Below are positions 20,001-29,360 of a stretch of DNA of 64,000 nucleotides, one piece after another (positions within the stretch are counted from its first letter, which is position 1; each line of letters opens with the position of its first letter). The stretch lies in assembly GCA_017935675.1 (NCBI GenBank), contig JAGBHE010000080.1:25219-89218 (forward strand). Reading direction: 5' to 3'. The DNA comes from Clostridia bacterium (GTDB lineage Bacteria > Bacillota > Clostridia > UBA1381). The position numbers were made by a program, and so were the translations under genes. The notes below the pieces were generated by a model. The model did no database searches, had not been told where the DNA came from, and worked only from the letters and a program-made list of their open reading frames with translations.

Positions 20001-22580
20001 GCCGCAGAAGAAAGCCTTGCGCAGGCGGATATAGATACAGCTCAGACCGTGGTTGCAGCTCTTAAGAACAGCGACGTAAAAATAAATCTTGAAAACAGAC
20101 TTGACATTGCGCAAAAGAAAGCGGATTCTGTCTGGGTGACTGATTATGAAAACAACAGCATAGGCGATACCCTCGGATATCATGATATGACGGTCGTTGC
20201 GGATGAAGACCATGCGGGAAACAATGTGGCAAAAATGACATTCAACTCCGAGGGCGGCGGAGGCTGGTCACCTCAGCCTTCTATGAGCCCGGTTTCCGGA
20301 GACTTCAGACTGGAACAGAAAATCAAATGGACGGGAAATGAATGTTCAGGCAGAGAGTTTGCTATCTGGGCAAGAAAAGCCGACGGCAACGGAATGCTGA
20401 TATATACAACGTTCTCAGAGGAATGCGGCGGTTCTTTCTTAAGAAATGACTGGACCAATATCGCAGCCTCTAACCCGATGAAAAATAATACATGGTATAA
20501 TATAGTAGTAACAGGTAATCCCGAAACTAAGAAGTATGACATTGAAATCATTGACCTTGATAAGAATGAAACGGTGATTTCGCTTAAGGATAACACATTT
20601 GCGGAAGATTATATCGGATCATTCACGTCGTTCCAGTATATTATCAAGGGAACAACAAATGCAGATAATCAGTACATATGCATTGACGATATGTTTGTAA
20701 TCCTTATAACAGATTATACTGTTGCAAGAGATGCGGTTGTAAAAGCAGAAAGAAATAAAACATCGGGCAATATCAATTATGCACAGGCTTGCATAGAAGC
20801 TATGGAGGAAGGAAGCGATAGGGAAGCGCTTCAGGCCCGTCTTGATGATATAGTAAGCGGTCTTAATATAAGCAGTGTTATGTTCTTTAAGAATGGTGCT
20901 GCGGTTGACTTTGTTACACCGGGCACAATTTGCGCAAAGACGCATATTGTAAACAAGACGGCTGACGCCGTAAATGCTAAGCTTGCTGTCGCTCTTTACA
21001 AGGGAACAGACGCAAATCAGAAGCTTGTCACAATCGGCATTTCAGATGCTACAGTGCTTGAAGCCGGAGCTTCGGCTGACCTTTCGGCAGTGCTTGATGT
21101 GGTTGATATTTCGGATGACATCTATCAGATAAAGGCATTTATCTGGGATGAAAATATGAAGCCGTTAGCGGAAAATGCAGTACTAAGTGATGCGCCTCCC
21201 GCTTTGCGGCTGCCCAACTTCTTTACAAGCGATATGGTTTTGCAGCGCAATCAGGCTCATAATGTCTGGGGAAAAGGTGTAGAAGGGAAGAATGTAAGCG
21301 TATCTTTGTATAATGATACCGTAAAGTCAGAGGGTACAGCTGTTGTTTCGGACGGCGAATGGGAAGTAAGCCTTGATTCATTGCCGGCAGGCGGGCCGTA
21401 TACTCTAAGCGTAGTAAGCGGAGCAGAAAAGAAGACAGTTGAAAATGTATTTGTCGGAGATGTATTTGTTATGGCTGGACAGTCAAATATGGAGCTTACA
21501 TACTGGCCTGATACCTGTCATATAGACAATCCGCCTATAGATACTGTTCTAAGCAGCGGAAATGTAAAGTTTTTCAGAACGGAAAACGTAAGAGACCAGG
21601 CACCGACGTTTGATATCCCTTACAGACCTGAAATGAATGTTGAGTCGTGGTCAACGGTAAATAATGATAACAAGCAGTTTGTGTCAATGATAGGAATGTA
21701 CCTTGCCCAGGAAATGATAGAGGTTGATCCAAATGTTCCTATTGGCCTGATGTGCGTTGCTTGGGGCGGAACAAATATTACAAGCTGGATGAGACTTTCA
21801 AACGATAACAAAACGCCTAATTTCACACCGAGCGACGGCGGAATTTATAACAACCACATCGCACCTATTACAAAATATAATGTAGCCGCTGTTCTGTGGT
21901 ATCAGGGTTGTAACGATTGGCAGAATCCTGTGATGTACACAGAAGCATTCCCGACGCTTGTAAATGATTACAGAAAGCTTTGGGGACGTGATGAACTGCC
22001 GTTCTTCTATGTACAGCTTGCGCGCTTCCGCGATGCTAACGAAAGCAATCCTCAGGATTTGACGGCAATAAGGGAATCACAGAGAAAGGCACTTGATCTT
22101 GTAGCGAACAAGAATAATTTTGCTATGGTGGTTTCACTCGACACAGACCGCGATACGTATTATGATATCCATCCGTCCGGAAAAGATATTCTTGCAGAGC
22201 GTATGCACTTGCTTGTCCGGAAATTCATATTCGGGGAGGAGGTTGTTTTCAGCGGACCGTTGTTTGAAAATGCTGCTATAAACGGAAGCAAAATCGTGAT
22301 TTCATTTAAGGACTTTTCAATAGGCTCAGGCTTAAAGATAAAGGACTTAAGCAATCAGAGCAGCAATAATACATTAAAGGAATTTGAGGTATGCGGCTTG
22401 AACGGAGAATATATTTCGGCAAACGCCCGGATAGTCGGGAATACTGTTGAGGTGACGGTTCCGGAGGGCATTGATACACCTAAGGGTGTAAGATATGCCG
22501 TAAGTGCCGTTCCTGTCAATCCGAACCTGTATAACAATGAGAATTTGCCTGCGTCACCGTTTACATATGAATTTAATTAA
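17052..22580 (+). CDS. Giant modular surface protein with sialate-O-acetylesterase-like domain
   Basis: The protein has 1,842 residues. A signal peptide (about 1-31) is followed by alternating helical repeats and four LamG-like jelly-roll modules (about 90-290, 390-590, 690-890 and 1035-1225), a beta module (about 1275-1385, ending near FIWDENMKPL) and a C-terminal SGNH esterase of the sialate-O-acetylesterase type (about 1390-1790). The esterase has AGQSNMEL with nucleophile Ser1478 and DIHPSG with His1707. It should remove acetyl groups from the target glycan; sialic acid itself is not implied. No SLH or LPXTG anchor is visible, so retention at the surface may depend on the helical or jelly-roll modules. 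RBS AGGAGG is upstream of ATG 17052. Confidence 0.8.
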   Translation: MKPRSIKSRAAHMLLALFMMLNLFNTAAMASGSAADAVAAAESTQSQTDIDTAQVIVSSMEKSPERTALEARLDVLQNKVDAIFNYDVSGRENGFEIYVNPEGGWNVTVQDDPLGKYGKVMQQHYVAAAPGGWNQAIFDEPISGRVTIEESIMFACTGKDARAFRAYLGLGSGSDQRLFSFYPSDHDYCQGLYLCHGNSDWLRMQGSENAVTRDKWYDIKIVIDTETKEYEAYLSRDGELIGSVKDTAYNADYSKGLASISLAPEGSSSAGDDYLYYTGVRAYIETPEIAARKLLVKAERSKTDHDILTAAKAVYALENGDVKTAFTERLAAIGDISEQDVLVSKAFETKVQADIDAAQISVASMENGAKKTAFINKLDNLQKYIDAVFSVEFSEYETGYKDYFISNGVTTEVKEADGNKYLDVNVSDSGVGGISVIHTFSDRPLTDNSFTVEQKLKFDGTFSDNFEFNIDIQGDNGYYYFERITPFNNFGGYDSGGDFIYQDGFVPGRWYNFVISYDKTTGKYTKSIIDTVTGNTEQKTNLSLNVKPEEWKEIRYRLSGNSPDKTGVVGADDFYLIISDDIKEARNAVVKAERTKTAADLLAAAKKVYGLSDSEEKSGFAERLSNCGNITEETVLVSKAEETKSQSDIDAAQIRVSAMDDSAEKILLENKLDSLQKSIDALFTIDFSEYDAGYTGYFISNGTTTEIKEAGGNKYLDAVVSSEGAGGVNEIYAIPENAIGDNSFTLEQKLKFNGSFEGFEFNIDIDGFEYYYLECITPDGNFGGYHTGGDFRYQQSGGFVQGKWYNFILSYDKTTGKYTKSIVDVETGHTEQKTNLDLQINPSGWKAIRYRLGGKSTDGKGVVGVDDFVLTVATDISSARNAVVKAERTKTEADVKAARSLVNALSESADKTALSSRLDAAAVYAPAVSAVEKAEATRLLADYNAALNIVGALEEGNIKNSLLKRLDAIEIIGADSAAENLVIAAEESLAQADIDTAQTVVAALKNSDVKINLENRLDIAQKKADSVWVTDYENNSIGDTLGYHDMTVVADEDHAGNNVAKMTFNSEGGGGWSPQPSMSPVSGDFRLEQKIKWTGNECSGREFAIWARKADGNGMLIYTTFSEECGGSFLRNDWTNIAASNPMKNNTWYNIVVTGNPETKKYDIEIIDLDKNETVISLKDNTFAEDYIGSFTSFQYIIKGTTNADNQYICIDDMFVILITDYTVARDAVVKAERNKTSGNINYAQACIEAMEEGSDREALQARLDDIVSGLNISSVMFFKNGAAVDFVTPGTICAKTHIVNKTADAVNAKLAVALYKGTDANQKLVTIGISDATVLEAGASADLSAVLDVVDISDDIYQIKAFIWDENMKPLAENAVLSDAPPALRLPNFFTSDMVLQRNQAHNVWGKGVEGKNVSVSLYNDTVKSEGTAVVSDGEWEVSLDSLPAGGPYTLSVVSGAEKKTVENVFVGDVFVMAGQSNMELTYWPDTCHIDNPPIDTVLSSGNVKFFRTENVRDQAPTFDIPYRPEMNVESWSTVNNDNKQFVSMIGMYLAQEMIEVDPNVPIGLMCVAWGGTNITSWMRLSNDNKTPNFTPSDGGIYNNHIAPITKYNVAAVLWYQGCNDWQNPVMYTEAFPTLVNDYRKLWGRDELPFFYVQLARFRDANESNPQDLTAIRESQRKALDLVANKNNFAMVVSLDTDRDTYYDIHPSGKDILAERMHLLVRKFIFGEEVVFSGPLFENAAINGSKIVISFKDFSIGSGLKIKDLSNQSSNNTLKEFEVCGLNGEYISANARIVGNTVEVTVPEGIDTPKGVRYAVSAVPVNPNLYNNENLPASPFTYEFN

Positions 22581-22587
22581 TAATAAT

Positions 22588-22626
22588 CTCCGTCATCACC
22601 GCAAAATTCAGGCGGTGATGACGGAG
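22588..22626. repeat. Perfect 15-bp inverted repeat between two modular-protein genes
   Basis: The arms at 22588-22602 and 22612-22626 are perfect complements around a 9-base loop. No T-run follows, so it is not a standard terminator. It lies 7 bases after one stop codon and 24 bases before the next start. It could be an mRNA-stabilising or processing hairpin that uncouples expression of the two genes, or a protein-binding site. Confidence 0.6.
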
Positions 22627-22650
22627 GTGAAATATAGTGGAGGTTATTAC

Positions 22651-24864
22651 ATGCACAATAAAAAATGTTTATCCGTTATTTTATCTGTTGCTTTATCAGC
22701 ATGCTGCATATGGACAAGCTTGCCGATAAACACGGCTTCGGCTGATTCATATGAGGATGCTGTTATACTTGCGGAATCAACAAAGCTTCAGTCTGATATT
22801 GATGCCGCACAGGTAATGATTTCGAATATGGAAGACACTGCTGCAAAAAATGCTTTGGAAGTAAGACTTGATTTGCTTCAAAATAAAGTGGATTCTGCAT
22901 TCATATATGATGTGTCAGGCAGAGAAAACGGTTTTGGAATTTATGTTAATCCCGAAGGCGGCTGGAATGTTACGGTTCAGGACGATCCTCTCGGAAAATA
23001 CGGCAAGGTAATGCAGCAGCATTATGTCGCTGCAGCTCCCGGCGGCTGGAATCAGGCAGTCTTTGGTGAGCCGATAAGCGGCAGGGTTACAATAGAAGAA
23101 AGCATCATGTTTGCCTGCACAGGTAAGGAGGCAAGAGCTTTCAGGGCATATTTGGGCTTGGGTTCGGGCTCCGATCAGAGACTTTTCAGCTTCTATCCGT
23201 CAGACCATGACTATTGTCAGGGCTTGTATCTTTGCCACGGCAACAGCGACTGGCTCAGAATGCCGGGAAGCGAAAATGCTGTGACAAGAGATAAGTGGTA
23301 CGATATAAAAATAGTAATCGACACAGAAACAAAAGAATATGAGGCTTATCTGTCTTGTGACGGTGAGTTAATCGGTTCTGTAAAGGATACAGCCTACAAT
23401 TCCGATTATTCAAAGGGACTTGCGTCAGTAAGCTTAGCACCGGAGGGGTCTTCAAGCACCGGCGATGATTATCTTTATTATACAGGCGTCCGCGCATATA
23501 TTGAAACGCCGGAAATGGCTGCAAGAAAGCTTCTTGTAAAAGCGGAAAGATCAAGAAATGAAAATGATATTATGGCTGCAGCAAAGAGTATTTACAGTCT
23601 TACCGGCAGCGCGGAAAAGGACGGCTTTGTTGACAGGCTTACGGCTATAGGCGGATGCGAGCAGGATGTTTTGGTATCTGAAGCTTTGGAAACAAAAAAT
23701 CAGTCAGATATTGATGCGGCTCAGATAAGCGTTTCATCCATGGAGGACGGCGAGAAGAAAAAAGCATTTGAAAACAAACTTGACGCTTTACAAAAATCCA
23801 AAGACGCCCTTTATGTGCTTGATTTTGCAGAATACAGCGCAGGTGATACAGGCTTTTATATTTCAAATAATACATCTACGGTAATAAAAGAGGAAAACGG
23901 AAACAAGTACCTTGATGCTGCCATTTCTTCCGCGGGCACAGGAGGGATTAATGAAATATATAAAATCCCAGAAAATGCCATAGGAAACAACAGCTTCACT
24001 CTTGAGCAAAAGCTTAAATTCAACGGAAAATTTAATAACTTTGAATTTAACATTGATATTGACGGAACAGAGTATTATTTCCTTGAACGCATAGTACCTT
24101 ATAATAATTTCGGAGGCTATAATTCGGGCGGAGACTTTATATATCAGGAGGCTTCAGGCTTTGTGCCGGGAAGATGGTATAACTTCATACTTTCATATGA
24201 TAAGACAACAGGAAAGTACACGAAGTCAATTGTTGATGTTGAAACAGGTCATACCGAGCAAAAAACAAATCTCGACCTTCAGATTAACCCGCCGGGATGG
24301 AAGGCTGTACGTTATCGTCTCAGCGGAAACTCGGAGGACAGTACAGGCGTAGTTGGTGTTGATGATTTTGTTCTGACAGTTGAAAGCGATGTTTCTGCCG
24401 CAAGAAACGCAACCGTTCAGGCTGAAAGAAGCAAAGATTTTGACAGCATTATTGCAGCCATGGAATGCATCGCTAAGCTTGATGCCGGTGCTGATAAAGA
24501 TTCATTTACCGCACGTATAAACAATATTCCCGGCAGAGCGTGTGTCGGCAGTGTCAGGTTTTATAACGGAGACATCGTAATTGATTCGCTTGTATCCGGA
24601 GCCGTAACAGCAAAAACGACAGTTATTAATAAGGGAGATAAGACCTTAAAGGCAAGATTTATTATTGCATTATATGATGAGACGCCTGAGGGCAAGCGCC
24701 TTGTGTCCGCACAGACATCGGGTGTTACGCCAATGGCGCCGGGGGATATAAAGGAACTTTCCGAAAGTATAAATATTGCTGACATTTCAAGCGGCAGTTA
24801 CATACTTAAAGCATTTGTGTGGGATGATATCACCGCGCTGTCACATGAAACGGTTTTAAGATAA
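22651..24864 (+). CDS. Modular surface protein without catalytic domain
   Basis: The ATG at 22651 is chosen because GGAGG at 22639-22643 is 7 bases upstream and a signal peptide begins there (MHNKKCLSVILSV, ending about NTASA). The 737-residue product has a helical repeat, a jelly-roll module (about 85-290), helical repeats, a second jelly-roll (about 390-590), a helical repeat and the shared beta module (about 632-737, ending KAFVWDDITAL). The first jelly-roll is nearly identical, even at DNA level, to that of the gene at 17052. There is no recognisable enzyme domain, so a glycan-binding or scaffold role is inferred. Confidence 0.75.
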   Translation: MHNKKCLSVILSVALSACCIWTSLPINTASADSYEDAVILAESTKLQSDIDAAQVMISNMEDTAAKNALEVRLDLLQNKVDSAFIYDVSGRENGFGIYVNPEGGWNVTVQDDPLGKYGKVMQQHYVAAAPGGWNQAVFGEPISGRVTIEESIMFACTGKEARAFRAYLGLGSGSDQRLFSFYPSDHDYCQGLYLCHGNSDWLRMPGSENAVTRDKWYDIKIVIDTETKEYEAYLSCDGELIGSVKDTAYNSDYSKGLASVSLAPEGSSSTGDDYLYYTGVRAYIETPEMAARKLLVKAERSRNENDIMAAAKSIYSLTGSAEKDGFVDRLTAIGGCEQDVLVSEALETKNQSDIDAAQISVSSMEDGEKKKAFENKLDALQKSKDALYVLDFAEYSAGDTGFYISNNTSTVIKEENGNKYLDAAISSAGTGGINEIYKIPENAIGNNSFTLEQKLKFNGKFNNFEFNIDIDGTEYYFLERIVPYNNFGGYNSGGDFIYQEASGFVPGRWYNFILSYDKTTGKYTKSIVDVETGHTEQKTNLDLQINPPGWKAVRYRLSGNSEDSTGVVGVDDFVLTVESDVSAARNATVQAERSKDFDSIIAAMECIAKLDAGADKDSFTARINNIPGRACVGSVRFYNGDIVIDSLVSGAVTAKTTVINKGDKTLKARFIIALYDETPEGKRLVSAQTSGVTPMAPGDIKELSESINIADISSGSYILKAFVWDDITALSHETVLR

Positions 24865-24879
24865 TTTGCAATAAGGTAT

Positions 24880-24908
24880 TTGACATATCAGCTTTTGAGT
24901 GGTATAAT
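24880..24908 (+). promoter_or_regulatory. Perfect consensus sigma-A promoter
   Basis: TTGACA (24880-24885) and TATAAT (24903-24908) are separated by exactly 17 bases. It begins 16 bases after the previous stop codon and should start a separate transcript for the esterase and the two-component system. Confidence 0.88.
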
Positions 24909-24942
24909 TGCTGTATATAAATAAAACCGGAGGCAATCAGCT

Positions 24943-25809
24943 ATGATTAATGAGCGTAAAATACTGAATTTGAAACAGTATCATTCGAGGTCATATGAAA
25001 ATACATACTATAAAAAAGTTGACGGAATTAACCTTCCGATGAAGATTTTTTATCCTGAGAACCATAAATCGTCGGACAGACGAGCGGCAGTAATATGCAT
25101 TCACGGCGGCGCTTGGGGGGCTGTAAAGGATAATTCACCGTGGGATGGCGGTATAATGTCATATCAGGCTGAGTATTTTGCTTCAAGAGGCGCTGTCGGT
25201 GTTTCAATAAGCTATAGAAATTTCATTCAGCCGGATGTGGAACGTAATCCGGGTGAAAAATATCCGGAGCTTGCAGATTTATATTCGGATTGCCGTGATG
25301 CTGTTGCGTATTTGAGGAAAAACTCAGAGCGCTTTGGAATAGATTCAAATAAGATAGCAGCTATCGGAGACTCGGCGGGAGGCCATCTTGCAGCTTGTCT
25401 TGCGGCAATAGATAATGCTGACGGAATCGGAAAGGTCAATGCGGTTATTGCCTGCAATCCGATAATGGATTTGACGGACCCGAAATGGATAAAATATATT
25501 GAATGCAACAGTATGGAGAGAGTAGAGGAAAGGGCAAAAAGTATTTCTCCTTTTTGGTGTGTAAAAGATGATTGTGTACCTATGCTTGTAATGCACGGGT
25601 TGAAGGACGACTGTGTTTGTCCCGAACATTCAATACGCTTTTGCGATAAAATGAAAAAGCTGGGAGCAAGATGTGATATAAAACTGTTCCCTGATGCAAA
25701 GCATGCTTTTATAATTGTAGATTATACGGCAACAGATAAACAGATATCGGATGCTATGTATGAAGCCGATGATTTTCTTGTGTCTGTCGGATTTTTAAAA
25801 TCTTGCTGA
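24943..25809 (+). CDS. Alpha/beta-hydrolase esterase (HSL/acetylesterase type)
   Basis: A 288-residue protein with the hormone-sensitive-lipase family signature: oxyanion-hole motif HGGAWG, nucleophile elbow GDSAGG (Ser144), an acidic DDCVCPEH stretch and the C-terminal KHAF with the catalytic His. There is no signal peptide, so it should deacylate small imported sugars or oligosaccharides in the cytoplasm. GGAGG at 24929-24933 supports the ATG. It is the first gene of the unit driven by the 24880 promoter and is followed by yesN- and yesM-like regulators, so it may be made constitutively with them. Confidence 0.85.
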   Translation: MINERKILNLKQYHSRSYENTYYKKVDGINLPMKIFYPENHKSSDRRAAVICIHGGAWGAVKDNSPWDGGIMSYQAEYFASRGAVGVSISYRNFIQPDVERNPGEKYPELADLYSDCRDAVAYLRKNSERFGIDSNKIAAIGDSAGGHLAACLAAIDNADGIGKVNAVIACNPIMDLTDPKWIKYIECNSMERVEERAKSISPFWCVKDDCVPMLVMHGLKDDCVCPEHSIRFCDKMKKLGARCDIKLFPDAKHAFIIVDYTATDKQISDAMYEADDFLVSVGFLKSC

Positions 25810-25841
25810 ACCTGTTTGCTTAATTAAATAAGGGGGTCAAA

Positions 25842-27404
25842 ATGTATAAGGTTTTAATCGCAGATGATGAGCGGATAATCAGAGAGAGGCTCAGCAGCTT
25901 TATTTCGAGAAATGTTGATTATCTTGAGGTTGTTGAAACCTTTAAAGACGGAAAGTATGTAATTGACTATTTAAAAGAAAATGAAGCTGACATCATAATT
26001 GCAGATATTATTATGTTGAATGTGTCCGGAATAGATGTGGCAAAGTATATATATGAGAATAAGATTAATACAAAGGTTATAATACTGAGCAGCTACAAAG
26101 AATTTGAATACGCGAAAAAAGCAATTGAATATAATGTTTCCGAATATCTTGTTAAGCCGACGGATTTTGATAAGCTTTTGGAGTCGCTGAGCAAAATAAA
26201 AAAAGAGCTTGACAATGAAAGACTTGAAAAAAAGGAAAAAAATCACTATTTTGAAATAATACCTGTATTAAGAGAACAATTTTTTGTGGATCTTGTTATG
26301 GGTGCAATAAAAAGTAAGGATGAAATTGACAAGCAGTTAAAGTTTCTTGGATTTGATTTTCTGCCGGAGAAAACCAAATGCATTTTTCTTGAAATAAACA
26401 TAATTAATTATAACGATTTTTCCAATCAAAGCTGGAAGCATGGCAAAGACCGTATTAATACTATGATATTAAACATAATAAATGACGGTGACAACATGGG
26501 AGAGTTTTATGAGACTTATTGCCGCGATGGAAGAATAAGGGTAATTTATGTTTCGGAGAATTTTTCGGAGATTTATGAAATTGAGGAATATCTTAATAAT
26601 AAAATCGAGAAGGCGGGCGGATATCTGTCGGATAATTTCGGTCTTTCAATAGATGCGGATATCCTTTGCAGGTTTGAAAGCATATACGATTTTGCAACAG
26701 GTCAGAATATTATTCAGAGTGATAAAAATTCACATGATAATGAGGAAACCCTGCTGGTAGAGCGTATAAGGCTTCTTGCAACATATATACGCTCGGATTC
26801 GTGTGAAGAAGCGATTAATATTTTTGAAAGTATTATCGATTCTTCAAAATCGTTGTCCGAAGAAAAAATATGCGAAAAAGCATGCAAGCTGTTTGAGATG
26901 GTTTATAGCATTTTTTCCGAAATCGGCGTAAGTATACAATACGTCAAAAAGAGCAAGCTTGATTATAAAATGATTCTTTTTTGCCGAAATTATGATGAAA
27001 TAATGGAATTCGGGAAGAGATTGATTTTTGATATAACAAAATATATAGAACAGTTTGATGTTGATTCATCGGAAATAATAATCAGAAACGCAAAGCAGTT
27101 TATAAATGATAACTATCATCTTGATATTTCTCTTCAGGATGTGGCGGACAGTGTTTTTCTGAGCCAGAAATATTTCAGCAAATTTTTTAAGGATAAAACA
27201 GGTGAAAACTATCTTGATTATCTGAGAAAAATCAGGATGGAGCATGCAATTGAAATGCTTGCCGAGGGCTGTAAAATTGAAAAAATCAGCAAAGCAATCG
27301 GATATGGCAGCAGCAGATATTTTACCAGAAGATTTAAACAATATACGGGCTTTACACCGAAAGAATATTACAGACGAATATTAAACGGTGATAAGATTGA
27401 ATAG
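25842..27404 (+). CDS. YesN-like response regulator with AraC-type DNA-binding domain
   Basis: The 520-residue regulator has an N-terminal receiver domain with phospho-acceptor Asp55 (motif IIIADIIM) and VKPTD, a middle region of about 290 residues and a C-terminal AraC/XylS helix-turn-helix pair (about 420-515, DISLQDVADSVFLSQKYFS and AIGYGSSRYFTRRFKQYTG). Such regulators sit beside LplBC-type ABC importers and turn on polysaccharide-use genes. RBS AAGGGGGT precedes the ATG. The cognate kinase follows 18 bases downstream. Likely targets are the promoters near 4000 and 29300, which is inferred. Confidence 0.9.
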   Translation: MYKVLIADDERIIRERLSSFISRNVDYLEVVETFKDGKYVIDYLKENEADIIIADIIMLNVSGIDVAKYIYENKINTKVIILSSYKEFEYAKKAIEYNVSEYLVKPTDFDKLLESLSKIKKELDNERLEKKEKNHYFEIIPVLREQFFVDLVMGAIKSKDEIDKQLKFLGFDFLPEKTKCIFLEINIINYNDFSNQSWKHGKDRINTMILNIINDGDNMGEFYETYCRDGRIRVIYVSENFSEIYEIEEYLNNKIEKAGGYLSDNFGLSIDADILCRFESIYDFATGQNIIQSDKNSHDNEETLLVERIRLLATYIRSDSCEEAINIFESIIDSSKSLSEEKICEKACKLFEMVYSIFSEIGVSIQYVKKSKLDYKMILFCRNYDEIMEFGKRLIFDITKYIEQFDVDSSEIIIRNAKQFINDNYHLDISLQDVADSVFLSQKYFSKFFKDKTGENYLDYLRKIRMEHAIEMLAEGCKIEKISKAIGYGSSRYFTRRFKQYTGFTPKEYYRRILNGDKIE

Positions 27405-27422
27405 TTGCCGGGAGTGTAAATT

Positions 27423-29204
27423 GTGATAAAAAGAAATATTTTAAACTCTGTCAAATTTTTCAGATCGAAGAGCATTTTTATGAAAAATCTGAAGCTGATA
27501 AGCATATTGATGCTTATTCCTCTGTGTCTTATCAGCTTCTTTTTGTATAAAAATGCTACCTCGGTTGTAATTAATGAGGCTCTGAATTCAAATGAAGCGG
27601 CGCTTGGCAGAACAAGGGTAATATGTGATAACTTATTTAAACAAATGGCTTATCTTTCCGCAAGTGCCGTTCTCGATAACGATGTTAAAATGTATATGAT
27701 AAGTGATATGGATTCAGAGGATCAGATTACAAGAGATAATCAGATTCAAAAGGTTAATAAATTCATAAATCGCCATACCCTTGTTTATGAATACATTCAT
27801 TCGATTTACGTATATAAAAACAGCAGCGGATTTGTAGTTTCAAACCACGGAAATTACGGCGAAAATTATTTCTCGGATATGGATTGGATTTCTGATTACA
27901 GATATGTTGACTCTGATAAGCTAAGTGTAAAATCAAGAGTTGTAAACAACGTTTATCCGTATCTTATATCATTTATAAGACCGACTTTTTACGGATTTGA
28001 TTCCAGTTGCGGCGCTGTTGTTATTAATGTTGATTTGCGTAAAATGCAGCAGCTTTTAAAAATATCGGAAAAGCCGAACGAGCAGACTTGCTATGTGGTT
28101 GATAAAGACGGAATGATACTGTACAGCGATGATGATGAAATGGCGTGTAAAAATGTGAGTCAGGATGGATTGATAAAACAGCTGTCTGATAAACCTGCCG
28201 GATTTTCGGGTCAGGTTGATGTTGACGGAGTGTCGTATCTTGTTTGTGTACTGTCAAGCGCAACAGAGTTTGAATATAAATATATTTCAATCATGCAGAG
28301 ATCAAATTATAAAAACAGATTCGGGTCTATGCTGACGGGAATAATGATTATAATTTTATTTGCTTTTATCATAGAATTTGCGCTTTCTCTTGTTATTTCG
28401 GCAAAAATATATCAGCCCTTCGGAAGCTTTATTGAGCTTCTTAAATCTGATGAAGCAAATAAGCCGTCTCATGAGGAATATGATGAGCTTCAGCTTATAC
28501 GAAGAAGCATAATGAATACAATAAGCTCAAAAGAGCATGCTGAGGTTGAGCTTGCGGAACGGCTTGAAATGCTCAATGATATGCACATTAATGCACTTCA
28601 GGCGCAAATTAATCCGCATTTCCTTTTTAACACTCTTGAAACGATAAATTGGATGGCAGAGGGGCTGACAAACAGCAGCAATGAGGTTACCCGATCGATT
28701 TTATCCTTATCAAAGCTGATACATATGTATTCCGAGTCTGATTTTTATATGGTTACACTCTCTCAGGAAATAGAATACGTAATGCTCTATATCGATATAC
28801 TTAAAACAAGATATGACGATATGTTTGAAATAAAGTGGGATATAGATGAAGAGCTTTTGAATAAGGTTGTTGTGAAATTTTGTCTTCAGCCGATAATTGA
28901 AAATGCCGTTCAGCACGGCTTGAGACCGAAGGACGAAAAAGGAACAATTGAAATAACCGGCCGCAGGGAAAAAGACGGCATGATTATCCATGTGAAGGAT
29001 GACGGCGTCGGCATGACGGACGAGCAAATTGACAGGATAAATACAAGCATGAATGAAAAGTATACGCTTTATCAAAAACACATAGGAATGCACAATGTAA
29101 ATCAGAGAATTAAGCTTGTGTTCGGAAATGAATACGGAGTGCGGATTTCACATAACACACCGAACGGCATATGCGTATCGGTTTACATGCAATGCATTGA
29201 ATAG
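27423..29204 (+). CDS. YesM-like sensor histidine kinase
   Basis: The 593-residue membrane kinase starts with GTG. It has a transmembrane segment near residues 22-44, an extracellular sensor domain (about 45-300), a second transmembrane segment (about 303-326), a HAMP-like linker, a HisK domain with INPHFLFNTLE (phosphorylated His399) and a C-terminal ATPase with N-box ENAVQHGL and DDGVGM. It probably senses a sugar or loaded binding protein outside the cell and phosphorylates the response regulator encoded just upstream. A terminator follows its stop codon. Confidence 0.92.
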   Translation: MIKRNILNSVKFFRSKSIFMKNLKLISILMLIPLCLISFFLYKNATSVVINEALNSNEAALGRTRVICDNLFKQMAYLSASAVLDNDVKMYMISDMDSEDQITRDNQIQKVNKFINRHTLVYEYIHSIYVYKNSSGFVVSNHGNYGENYFSDMDWISDYRYVDSDKLSVKSRVVNNVYPYLISFIRPTFYGFDSSCGAVVINVDLRKMQQLLKISEKPNEQTCYVVDKDGMILYSDDDEMACKNVSQDGLIKQLSDKPAGFSGQVDVDGVSYLVCVLSSATEFEYKYISIMQRSNYKNRFGSMLTGIMIIILFAFIIEFALSLVISAKIYQPFGSFIELLKSDEANKPSHEEYDELQLIRRSIMNTISSKEHAEVELAERLEMLNDMHINALQAQINPHFLFNTLETINWMAEGLTNSSNEVTRSILSLSKLIHMYSESDFYMVTLSQEIEYVMLYIDILKTRYDDMFEIKWDIDEELLNKVVVKFCLQPIIENAVQHGLRPKDEKGTIEITGRREKDGMIIHVKDDGVGMTDEQIDRINTSMNEKYTLYQKHIGMHNVNQRIKLVFGNEYGVRISHNTPNGICVSVYMQCIE

Positions 29205-29236
29205 CAAAAAGCACCCTTTAAACAGGGTGTTTTTGC
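29204..29236 (+). terminator. Rho-independent terminator after the two-component system
   Basis: CACCCT (29212-29217) pairs with AGGGTG (29224-29229). The stem is extended by an A-run pairing with the T-run that follows. The hairpin begins at the last base of the stop codon, so it ends the unit that started at 24880. Confidence 0.8.
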
Positions 29237-29299
29237 TTGTAAGGCGTTGAAAAATTGTATTTTGACGGAAAGATGTGCACAAAAAAAGAAAGAGTGTCA

Positions 29300-29328
29300 T
29301 TGTATTATTTCACGTAAAATGTTAAAAT
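29300..29328 (+). promoter_or_regulatory. Promoter of the ABC permease operon
   Basis: TTGTAT (29300-29305) and TAAAAT (29323-29328) have a 17-base spacer and lie 32 bases upstream of the GTG start of the first permease. It is the only promoter-like pair between the terminator and the gene. Confidence 0.55.
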
Positions 29329-29360
29329 AAATGTAAGAATAAAAATAGGAGAGATGGATT

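Noticed and set aside
17052..22580. True sialidase or sialic-acid locus based on the sialate-O-acetylesterase-like domain
   Set aside because: This esterase family acts on many acetylated glycans and no sialidase, lyase or transporter for sialic acid is nearby.
22588..22626. Rho-independent terminator
   Set aside because: The stem is strong but no T-run follows on either strand.
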